Source of the DNA: Desulfococcaceae bacterium HSG9
Lineage (GTDB): Bacteria > Desulfobacterota > Desulfobacteria > Desulfobacterales > JAUCGF01
Direction: 5' to 3'
Assembly: GCA_030378005.1 (NCBI GenBank)
Contig: JAUCGF010000107.1
Location: 1-51,725 of the forward strand
Length of the DNA: 51,725 nt
The translations under genes and the position numbers were made by a program. The notes under the pieces were generated by a model that worked only from the letters and a program-made list of their open reading frames with translations, searched no databases and had not been told where the DNA came from. Positions 36,542-44,058 of the stretch are shown here, in pieces; the stretch's first letter is position 1; each line of letters starts with the position of its first letter.

Positions 36542-37564
36542 TCAGTCATGGTAGTGATGGATATTCTTCACAAACATGGGTACACCCGGCGATTGGGCTT
36601 GGCGTTCGGCATATTTGAGGGGTGTTTGGCGAACAAAGCCGAGCGACAGATAAAGGGTTTGCAACCGCGGGTTTTTCGTCAAGGATATAATTCGTTTATA
36701 GCCGCGCTTGCGGGCTTCGGCGATAAATGCTTTGACAGTGAAAACACCGACGCGCTGGCCGCGAAAACGTACAGATATGGCCAAAGCGCCTAACTCGGCG
36801 GTTTGAGCGTCAATCGGCTTGAGCTCCACACAGCCGACCGCAATTTTGTCAATCTGAGTCATATAAAAATTTTCACGATGGGAAGCGATATAAGCGCTGT
36901 CGCGTGGTTTCAAATAGCCCCGGATTTTGTAAAGATTGAGAATTCCGACTGTCAATTGTTCATCCGCTTTACTCACAATCGGTAAAAAAGACTCCTCAAA
37001 GTTGTTGGCAATCAAGGTGCCGGTTCCTTCTACGGTAAACAGTTCATGCTTAATCGTATGCTTGCGGGCTGGAAGAATGTGAACGCGGTCCAGATGGCCT
37101 GTTTCAATAAAGTTGCAAATTTTATCCAGAACCGCTCTGAAATTGGCGTTGGCAATCAGATGACCATACCCTTGCAAAGTGTCGCGAACACCACGAGTGG
37201 TCAGCGTATTGAGTCGTCGTCCTTTCAGATCGATGAGAAATTTGCGTTCCAGAAAAATAAGTTTGAATACCGGCTTGCGGAAGTTGATTTTTTCCAGGAT
37301 GGCTGCATAAAAATCCGTATCCGAAGGTATCCGGATAATTCGGGTTTCGGGCAGACGATTCGCCAAGGTACGAAAATGCTGCCGGTTGGCAAAACGGTTG
37401 GCCATGTTGTGGAACAGAGTCGTGATGATTCCCTGACGGTTTAAAAATTTGATGTCATTAATAATCGCTGCAAAATGATCGCGTAAGACACCCTCCCGGC
37501 AGGCAATGCTCACATTCCGACCGGCAAGAATGTGAGTATATTCTTCGATATAAAGCCTTGGCAT
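36542..37564 (-). CDS. N-acetylglutamate synthase-like protein (amino-acid-kinase-like + GNAT)
   Basis: 340 residues. The first 190 or so resemble a degenerate amino-acid-kinase fold (AGRNVSIACREGVL, LNTLTTRGVRDTL, RVHILPARKHTIKHELFTVEG). The C-terminal half is a GNAT acetyltransferase with the acetyl-CoA loop VRFRGQRVGVFTVKAFIAEA and the end strand LYLSLGFVRQTP. The order, and the segment HELFTVEGTGTLI before the GNAT domain, match N-acetylglutamate synthase (ArgA), the first step of arginine synthesis. The kinase part is divergent, as it is in ArgA, where it serves arginine feedback. Assignment moderately sure. It lies 140 bases downstream of TRAP system 2 on the same strand, with no obvious functional link. 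Confidence 0.65.
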   Translation of the reverse strand: MPRLYIEEYTHILAGRNVSIACREGVLRDHFAAIINDIKFLNRQGIITTLFHNMANRFANRQHFRTLANRLPETRIIRIPSDTDFYAAILEKINFRKPVFKLIFLERKFLIDLKGRRLNTLTTRGVRDTLQGYGHLIANANFRAVLDKICNFIETGHLDRVHILPARKHTIKHELFTVEGTGTLIANNFEESFLPIVSKADEQLTVGILNLYKIRGYLKPRDSAYIASHRENFYMTQIDKIAVGCVELKPIDAQTAELGALAISVRFRGQRVGVFTVKAFIAEARKRGYKRIISLTKNPRLQTLYLSLGFVRQTPLKYAERQAQSPGVPMFVKNIHHYHD

Positions 37565-37703
37565 AAATTAAGACCTTGTTGATTTTCCTTTCCAGCCATC
37601 CCGTGTGTTTATTCCATCAGCAGTGCGTAAAATATCGAAAAACTTTTGCCCAAGTACTTACATTTCGACGTACTTACATTTCGACGTTTATACTTTTCAA
37701 AAA

Positions 37704-38990
37704 CTAAACCACATACCGGCTGAATATAAGCGCCATATCCGGAAAGATCACCAACAGGACAATCATAAAAGTAATCATAATGACAAAGGGAATGCTGCCA
37801 ACCATCACTTCACTGATAGACCCTCTCTGGCGCACTCCTTGAACCACATACAGATTCAGCCCCACAGGAGGAGTGATCAATGCCATTTCAATCAATAAAA
37901 TGATCAGCACCCCAAACCAGACAGGGTTATATCCAAGCCCGACCATTACGGGCGCGACAATGGGTATGGTGATAACCATCAGTGACAGGGTTTCGACAAA
38001 AAAACCAAGCACGATATAAAGCCCGATGATGACCAAAAGTGTTTTAAATGGTGAAAGTCCGAGGGTATTGACAAACTCAGTGAGCTGTTCAGCAAGTCCG
38101 ATAGAGTCCAGAATAAAGTTCAGAAAATTTGCAGCCACCAAAATCAGCATAATCATGGCGGTTGTCCGCATGGTCCCTTCAAAAACTTCTTTCATGAAAT
38201 TCAAATTCACAGCTTTATACTGGAAGGCAAGGCCCAAAGAGAAAAGCACGCCTAAAGCCGCTGATTCGGTTGGCGTGGCAAGACCGGTGTATATGGAACC
38301 GATCACCACGATAAAAATGAGTATCACAGGAATAAGATCAATTAGACTCTTTAAGCGTTCTTCCAAAGTGGCATCACTTTTTCTGCCGCCGAATTCAGGT
38401 TTGATCAGACAGATCACAAGGATACAGGCCATAAACAATATGGTCAGGATAATTCCGGGAACAATGCCTGCCATGAACAACTGAGGAATGGAGGTGTTGG
38501 TCAAAAAACCATACACAATCAGGTTAATAGACGGAGGGATGAGAATTCCTAAAGTGCCGCCGGCCGCAATGGAACCTGCAAACAGGCTTTCTTTATATCG
38601 ATAGCGTCTGGCCTCTGGCAGGGCAACCGTTGTAATTGTCGCGGCAGTGGCGACGCTTGAACCGGAAGTGGCGGCAAACATGGCGGATGTGGCGATATTG
38701 GCATGCATGAGGCCCCCGGGCATCCAGGAAAGCCATCGATCCAATGCCGTATATGTTTTTTTGGCAATGCCCGCTCTTAACAGAATCTCGCCCAGCAATA
38801 CAAACAAAGGAATCGCCAGAAGAATAAAGTCAGTGCTGGCGCTCCAGGATATCTCCCCGATAGCTCTGTAAAGGGGAAAATCTGAAAAAATTTCCCCGAT
38901 GGAAAATCCCAGAACAATCAGGGCCGCGGCAACAGGGATACTGAGCAGCAACAAGGACAAAAGGATAGCAAGTGTTATGGTGACAATCAT
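37704..38990 (-). CDS. TRAP transporter large membrane subunit (DctM family), system 2
   Basis: A 428-residue protein with about 12 membrane helices and DctM motifs AIPLFVLLGEILLRAG, ATSGSSVATAATIT, GTLGILIPPSINLIVYG and LITPPVGLNLYVVQG. Its ATG overlaps the dctQ stop by four bases (ATGA) after GGAGGTGAG. It is distinct in sequence from the DctM of system 1, so the two systems probably serve different substrates. Last gene of the DUF1445-dctP-dctQ-dctM set. Confidence 0.94.
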   Translation of the reverse strand: MIVTITLAILLSLLLLSIPVAAALIVLGFSIGEIFSDFPLYRAIGEISWSASTDFILLAIPLFVLLGEILLRAGIAKKTYTALDRWLSWMPGGLMHANIATSAMFAATSGSSVATAATITTVALPEARRYRYKESLFAGSIAAGGTLGILIPPSINLIVYGFLTNTSIPQLFMAGIVPGIILTILFMACILVICLIKPEFGGRKSDATLEERLKSLIDLIPVILIFIVVIGSIYTGLATPTESAALGVLFSLGLAFQYKAVNLNFMKEVFEGTMRTTAMIMLILVAANFLNFILDSIGLAEQLTEFVNTLGLSPFKTLLVIIGLYIVLGFFVETLSLMVITIPIVAPVMVGLGYNPVWFGVLIILLIEMALITPPVGLNLYVVQGVRQRGSISEVMVGSIPFVIMITFMIVLLVIFPDMALIFSRYVV

Positions 38991-39592
38991 TTCTCACCTC
39001 CGGGGGCTGCCATATCAAGTGTGTCGGAAACGGCGGTCTCTTTCTCAATTTCATCTTTCAAAGTGGCAACACCGGATAACATTCCGGCAGTTTTGAAATC
39101 CTTTTTCACTAAACTGTATATTGTGCCGGCCAAGATCAGAATAATTGAAATCGCAAATCCGGAAAGACCGATTACCCAAATCAATTGGGGAATCCATAAA
39201 GGGGTGTGCAAAGGAGTGTTGGCAGTGGAATCCTTTACAAAAGAAGTCCAAAATACGATAAATCCGAAATAAGATAGGACTATCATATAGAGGCCCAACA
39301 GAGTCAAAGATAAGATATCCAGAACATATTTAATAACTTGCGGACATTTGTTGTAAAGGACATCGATTCTTATATGGGCCTTTTGAAAAAGCGCATAAGA
39401 AAAACCAAAACTGCAACTGATTGCCATGGCATAACTGGAAATTTCATCGGCTCCGCCCATGGAAACCGTGAATACTTTTCTTAAAACAACCTCTATGGCT
39501 ATGAGTATGGATGTTAACAGCAGAATAAGACCTCCCACCCATGCAGCCACCTGTGACAGGCGTTGAGCCTTTGATATGAACCTATTGTTCAT
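38987..39592 (-). CDS. TRAP transporter small membrane subunit (DctQ family), system 2
   Basis: A 201-residue protein with four membrane helices; ALFQKAHIRIDVLY and PLWIPQLIWVIGLSGFAI are DctQ-like. Ribosome site GGAAGG before ATG 39592. A gap of 422 bases separates it from dctP; that gap holds a hairpin and a MITE, so dctQM transcription may be reduced or come from a separate promoter. Confidence 0.9.
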   Translation of the reverse strand: MNNRFISKAQRLSQVAAWVGGLILLLTSILIAIEVVLRKVFTVSMGGADEISSYAMAISCSFGFSYALFQKAHIRIDVLYNKCPQVIKYVLDILSLTLLGLYMIVLSYFGFIVFWTSFVKDSTANTPLHTPLWIPQLIWVIGLSGFAISIILILAGTIYSLVKKDFKTAGMLSGVATLKDEIEKETAVSDTLDMAAPGGEK

Positions 39593-39834
39593 GAGTACCT
39601 TCCATTGTAACCGTTCACACCCTCCAAGAATTTAAGTCATAATCTTACTCTTACTCTTAATCTTAATCCCAAACAATGAAGAGTAAGATTGATAAATTAC
39701 AAGTAATTCAATCATGTTTCGATAGTTCTTCGCAATTTGCAGAGGAGGAGTGAATGGTTATCTTCCATTTATTGATGATTTTTTTATGACACAGATATTT
39801 TTCTAAATGAATTGGGATTGACATCAAAATTTTT

Positions 39835-40002
39835 GGAAATACCGGAACTCAGTAGATCGAAAAGTTTCATAAAATATAGCCAAAGGAGTGCCGAACTTAC
39901 AGTTTGGCACATGCTCGACATAAAATTCCATGAAAAAGTGCCAAACTGTAAGTTCGGCACTCCTTTTCGATCTACTGGAACTTGTAAAGAACCGGTATTT
40001 CC
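39835..40002. promoter_or_regulatory. Intercistronic hairpin arms split by a MITE
   Basis: GGAAATACCGG (39835-39845) and CCGGTATTTCC (39992-40002) are perfect 11-bp complements. Removing the MITE and one copy of its target duplication leaves the arms 13 bases apart, a compact stem-loop 12 bases after the dctP stop. It would be suited to terminate or protect the dctP transcript. Confidence 0.7.
39850..39977. mobile_element. CAGTAGAT-family MITE, copy 2
   Basis: A 128-bp element with ends CAGTAGATCGAAAAG and CTTTTCGATCTACTG and a 5-bp target duplication GAACT (39845-39849 and 39978-39982). Its interior is a palindrome built on GGAGTGCCGAACTTACAG and its complement, different from the interior of copies 1 and 3. 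Confidence 0.85.
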
Positions 40003-40014
40003 AATCAAACATTT

Positions 40015-41067
40015 TTATTGAGATGCGGTAAAACCAACCACTTTACCCACGCCTTTATTCCATTTATCAACCACTGAAGGATCCACTTTTTCAGCCCATG
40101 CGGGCAGCACTTTTTCTACCAGAATTTTCTTTGCAAGATCGGTGTCCCCTTTTGTGATGGGAAGCAGCGTCACTTTCCCGGGTTTGCCATGTTTGCAATC
40201 AGCGCCGCTCAAGCATTCCAAGCCTTCACGAGTTTCATCGGCTGTAACCTTCCATGCCGGTTCCATCAGTTCAGCTTTAATCAAGGTTTGAAGTTTTTTC
40301 TGTTCATCCGGACTGAGCTTATTCCAGGTTGCCATGCTCATTGTGCCTATGACATAATCCCATCCGCCAACCGGTAAGGGATATACATAATCTGAAACCT
40401 CTCCCCAGCCCGCCGAAAATCCGGAAAGGCTGCCTGTAATGGCACAAGCCACAATACCTCTTTGAAGGGCTTGGGGAACTTCACTGAAAGACAACGTGAT
40501 ACCGGAAGCGCCCAGGGCGGTAACGAACTCAGATGTTGTCCATCCGCTGGCCCTGATTTTTTTTCCTTTCAGATCGCTCAACCCTTTGATCTTAACGGTA
40601 CTGAACAGCACCTGAGCCGGATAGGGTACAATGCTCAAGAGCTTGACATCAAAGTCTTTGGCAAGACTTTCTTCCATGACATCCCAATACGCATCAACAA
40701 CCTGACGGGCCGAATCGATATCCGTTGCCAGAGCTGGCAAGTCAAGCCCGGCAAGGGCAGGGGAATCAGGTACGACATAATCGGCCACCGTATGCACCAC
40801 ATCAAAAACTCCCATTTTTATACCGCGTAACACGGCCGGCCCCTTTAGTTTGACCTGGCTTAAACTTGTAATACTGGTTTCAAAACCCATCTCCTTTGGA
40901 ACCACTTCGGTCCAAAATGGTTTTTCAAAATTTTTAAACATGGTCAGACTGCTCCAAGACCCCACCACACGAATTTTTTTGTCCGCCGCCATTGCCGAAT
41001 TCAATGCGGCCAGATTCAGCAGAAGGCTCAATGCCAGCAACATCATAATTTTTTTAAACATTTTCAT
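40015..41067 (-). CDS. TRAP transporter solute-binding protein (DctP family), system 2
   Basis: A 350-residue periplasmic binding protein with a signal peptide (MKMFKKIMMLLALSLLLNL, cleavage after SAMA). Family features: KKIRVVGSWSSLTMF at the mature start, LKGKKIRASGWTTSEFVTAL with the conserved Arg, and GWDYVIGTMSMATWNKLSPD near the C-terminus. The start is ATG 41067, with AGGGAGA just before it; a longer frame to 41166 lacks such a site. The pair DUF1445-dctP suggests that its substrate is metabolised by the DUF1445 enzyme (inference). Confidence 0.9.
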   Translation of the reverse strand: MKMFKKIMMLLALSLLLNLAALNSAMAADKKIRVVGSWSSLTMFKNFEKPFWTEVVPKEMGFETSITSLSQVKLKGPAVLRGIKMGVFDVVHTVADYVVPDSPALAGLDLPALATDIDSARQVVDAYWDVMEESLAKDFDVKLLSIVPYPAQVLFSTVKIKGLSDLKGKKIRASGWTTSEFVTALGASGITLSFSEVPQALQRGIVACAITGSLSGFSAGWGEVSDYVYPLPVGGWDYVIGTMSMATWNKLSPDEQKKLQTLIKAELMEPAWKVTADETREGLECLSGADCKHGKPGKVTLLPITKGDTDLAKKILVEKVLPAWAEKVDPSVVDKWNKGVGKVVGFTASQ

Positions 41068-41182
41068 TAAAATCTCCCTTAAAAATAATAGATTAAAAAT
41101 TTGCTTTACATCATTTGGAATTAGCACAACTCTTTTTTGTATGGCGGGCCACGGGGGCAAGCCCAATAAAAGTTTGTATCAT

Positions 41183-41953
41183 TCATGTTGAAAAATCTTC
41201 ATTAAGCATATCTCCCACGAACATAAAGCCGGGCGCATGGGTAATGGCAAAAGGAAGCTTGGCCTCGACCAGCACATTTTGAGGCGTCACCCCGCAGGCC
41301 CAGAAAACAGGTATTTCATCCGGTTTGATCTCAACGGAATCGCCGTAATCGGCCTGTTTGATATTCTGAATTCCGATCATTTCAGGATACCCGATATGAA
41401 CAGGTTCTCCGTGAACGTCAGGGTACTGGCCTGTTATCAGGCAGGCTTGAGGCACAAGCTCATAATAAATCGGTCTCATGCTCACAACCATTTTACCGAA
41501 AAACGGCCCGCTTGCTTTTAAAGGGATGTCGGTATTAAACATCGAAACATTTCTATTCATTTCAATATGGCGCAGACGGATTCCGGAACTGACAAGGGCT
41601 TGTTCAAAAGAGAAACTGCACCCCAAAAGAAAGAACACCAGATCATCAGAATAGTATTCACCGATCTGGGGCACCTCTTTGTCAATACATCCATCTTTCC
41701 AAATCAAATACCTCGGTATGGTGTTCAAAAGATCGGCATTGTCTGCCAAACGGCGCGTCTTGTGCGCCCCCGGCCCGACCACCTCAAGCAAAGGACAGGG
41801 CTTGGGGTTGTTTTCACAGAATCGCTTAAAGTCTTTTGCATATTCTTGGGGCAGGGCGACCATGTTTGCCTGGACATACCCTTCACAGTATCCGGCGGTG
41901 TGATGATCAAAGTCTCCCCTGGCTGACAGGTCTCGTAATTCTTTGGGGGTCAT
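41183..41953 (-). CDS. DUF1445 putative hydro-lyase / D-glutamate-cyclase-like protein
   Basis: A 256-residue cytoplasmic protein of the DUF1445 family: RGDFDHHTAGYCEGYVQANM at the N-terminus, CPLLEVVGPG, DLVFFLLGCSFSFEQAL, VSMRPI and PVFWACGVTPQNV, ending ITHAPGFMFVGD. These are the characteristic motifs of the putative hydro-lyases, homologous to mitochondrial D-glutamate cyclase. The length is typical. The ribosome site is AAGGAA. It precedes a DctP gene on the same strand, about 115 bases upstream, and TRAP-DUF1445 pairs suggest a role in degradation of the imported acid. The actual reaction is unknown. Confidence 0.85.
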   Translation of the reverse strand: MTPKELRDLSARGDFDHHTAGYCEGYVQANMVALPQEYAKDFKRFCENNPKPCPLLEVVGPGAHKTRRLADNADLLNTIPRYLIWKDGCIDKEVPQIGEYYSDDLVFFLLGCSFSFEQALVSSGIRLRHIEMNRNVSMFNTDIPLKASGPFFGKMVVSMRPIYYELVPQACLITGQYPDVHGEPVHIGYPEMIGIQNIKQADYGDSVEIKPDEIPVFWACGVTPQNVLVEAKLPFAITHAPGFMFVGDMLNEDFST

Positions 41954-42273
41954 AACAATATTCCTTCTTAAAATTGATTTTTAAGGGGCATCTTTCATTC
42001 ATCGGTTTACACTTTGTCCCGTCAGGGACATAATATCTATAGAAAAAAGCCTGCCCGATATGGCAAGTCCCGTAGGGACGAAATAGAAAAATGTAAACTA
42101 CTTTTAGCCTTATATGAAGGATGCCTTTTAAGGTTCATATTTTTTTACAGCAACAAAAGTAAGAATACAAGTAAAATAAGAAAGCATAGGGTTTCAGGCA
42201 TGTTGAGTATCTTATTCAATTTCACATAAATTTGATTTTATCAATCCTTTTCATAATTTTATGGGTAACTCCC
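41954..42273. other. Intergenic with palindromic element
   Basis: No gene seen. Positions 42005-42098 form a palindromic unit: GTTTACACTTTGTCCC at the left, GTAAAC preceded by GTAGGGACGAAATAG at the right, with the short hairpin GTCCCGTCAGGGAC inside. The remainder is AT-rich. Confidence 0.5.
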
Positions 42274-43743
42274 TTACTCCTTTATCACCTCAATTTCCAA
42301 TATACGGGCGATTTTATAGATTCTTTGCTGTGCCAGGTGAGCTTCAAACTGGTCTGTTTCCCGCTTTAAATTTTCATATTCCGCTTGCAACGCCGATGAA
42401 GCGAGCAAAGTTTCTAAGCTTTTCATCAGGTCCATCACTTTGTGCCAATCTGACTCGATAGAAGTGAACATCTCTTGAATAACCGGTTTGACCTTTTCAA
42501 TATCTACAGGCCGGTCAGTTACGGTTTCCTGAGAGCTGTCTTTGGCCGGGTTTGCCTGTGCGCCGGGTTCTTCGCGGATAATCTGAGTTTTAATTTCAGA
42601 TTCGGAAACTTTCTTTCTATTCACGATGGTGTCACCTGATGCCGCCGGAAGCGTAAAGTAGAACAGGCTTCCCTGTCCGACTGTGCTTTCCACGCCAACT
42701 TCACCCCCTAACTTTTCGATGATACGGCGCACAATTGACAAGCCCAAACCTTCGCCTTTGGCGCGCACCTGATGTAGCCGCGTAAATTCGGTAAATAATC
42801 GGTCTTGATCCTCTTGAGTCAGCCCCAGGCCGTTGTCACGCACAAAAAAACGAATCATCGGCCGGTCTGTGTTCTCACAGGTTGTCAGTTCAGAGCCTAA
42901 TTCCACGCGCGGCGGCAGGCCGCCATACTTGATCGCATTGCTGATATAGTTGCTCCAAACCTCTTCGATCCACGGCGCGTAACTTAAAGCCCAAGGCCAT
43001 TGATCAGGGACAATAATTTCAACCCGGCGTTTGGTTATCATCGCAGCAAATCGTTCGCGCACTTCAGTTATTACCGAGGCCATATCAAGGGGCATCAGGT
43101 TGACTTCGTCCATTTGACGGACACGCGCAAGCAATAGCAGTTCTTCCACGATCGTAACCATTTTATAGCCGGTCCGTACAATAGTCTCCACATATTGATG
43201 CGCTTTCCGGTCAGATGAATCTCTGAGTTTTTGGGACAGCATGTCACTGTAACCGATAAGGATACTCAAAGGGGCTTTAAGATCGTGAGCCACAGTGCGT
43301 CCAAAGGCATCCAGTTCCGCAATTTGCCGCTCCATCCCCTTTTGTAAGTGGTTTACGGCCAGATGCGTTTCCACACGCGCCAACACTTCAATGGTCTGAA
43401 AAGGCTTGGTGACATAATCAACTCCCCCGACGGAAAACGCTTTGACTTTATCCGTAGCATCGCTCAATGCGCTGAGGAAAATGACCGGTATGTCGCATGT
43501 GCGTTTATCAAGTTTGAGATGGGAACAAACGTCATACCCGTCCATCCCCGGCATTCTGATATCTAACAAAACCAAATCAGGCGGATCGGATTCGGCGGCT
43601 TTAAGCGCCAACTTGCCATTGGGAGCGGCACGCACTTTGTAACCGTTTTCTTTCAGAATTTCGGTGAGTATGCGTAAGTTCGCAGGCGTGTCGTCAACAA
43701 TGAGAATATTGGCTTTGGGCATCCCCGATTGTATATTATTCAT
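42274..43743 (-). CDS. Receiver-histidine kinase hybrid (REC-HisKA-HATPase)
   Basis: A 489-residue soluble protein: N-terminal receiver (about 10-130, Asp in LVLLDIRMPGMDG), HisKA (His in TVAHDLKAPL, about residue 153), HATPase_c (NAIKYG, GLGLSIV; to about 370) and a charged C-terminal tail of about 115 residues, mostly helical and without a recognisable domain. The receiver-first order is that of kinases which themselves accept phosphate from an upstream kinase. The neighbouring large sensor kinase upstream on the same strand is the obvious donor (inference). Ribosome site AGGAG. Confidence 0.9.
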   Translation of the reverse strand: MNNIQSGMPKANILIVDDTPANLRILTEILKENGYKVRAAPNGKLALKAAESDPPDLVLLDIRMPGMDGYDVCSHLKLDKRTCDIPVIFLSALSDATDKVKAFSVGGVDYVTKPFQTIEVLARVETHLAVNHLQKGMERQIAELDAFGRTVAHDLKAPLSILIGYSDMLSQKLRDSSDRKAHQYVETIVRTGYKMVTIVEELLLLARVRQMDEVNLMPLDMASVITEVRERFAAMITKRRVEIIVPDQWPWALSYAPWIEEVWSNYISNAIKYGGLPPRVELGSELTTCENTDRPMIRFFVRDNGLGLTQEDQDRLFTEFTRLHQVRAKGEGLGLSIVRRIIEKLGGEVGVESTVGQGSLFYFTLPAASGDTIVNRKKVSESEIKTQIIREEPGAQANPAKDSSQETVTDRPVDIEKVKPVIQEMFTSIESDWHKVMDLMKSLETLLASSALQAEYENLKRETDQFEAHLAQQRIYKIARILEIEVIKE

Positions 43744-43857
43744 TCATTAAGCTCCTGTGTTAAATTATTTTTTCGTAACCGTTCACATCTGACGCGGGAC
43801 AGCTTCCCGCGCTACACCCCTCGCGCACGGTTGGTGAGCATGTAAAGCGGAAAGATT

Positions 43858-44036
43858 GTAGGGTGGGTGCAGAGAAACGAAACCCACCGAATGCTGATTA
43901 AGTACCTGGACAAAAGTTTTCCGGTATTTTAGAAATCGGATTTTTTAGAAAAATCCGATTTCTTGCAGAATTTGTAACCTGAAAATATATGTCCAAGTAC
44001 TTATTGGTGGGTTTCGTTTCTCTGCACCCACCCTAC
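43858..44036. repeat. Nested palindromic elements between two kinase genes
   Basis: Outer arms: 31 bases at 43858-43888 (starting GTAGGGTGGGTGCAGAG) are the exact complement of 44006-44036. Inside them, 43899-44003 is a second element with ends TAAGTAC and GTACTTA and a central hairpin (AAATCGGATTTTTTAG with its partner). The second element recurs in part at 51352-51447. Confidence 0.8.
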
Positions 44037-44058
44037 ATCATAGTTAAAAGGGGGCAAG

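Larger units (their letters stand above)
39593..40014. other. dctP-dctQ gap of TRAP system 2
   Basis: No gene seen. From the dctP side it holds an intercistronic hairpin (39835-40002), whose loop is occupied by a MITE (39850-39977), then about 250 bases of AT-rich sequence with repeats of CTTAATCTTA type near 39640-39670. Confidence 0.7.
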
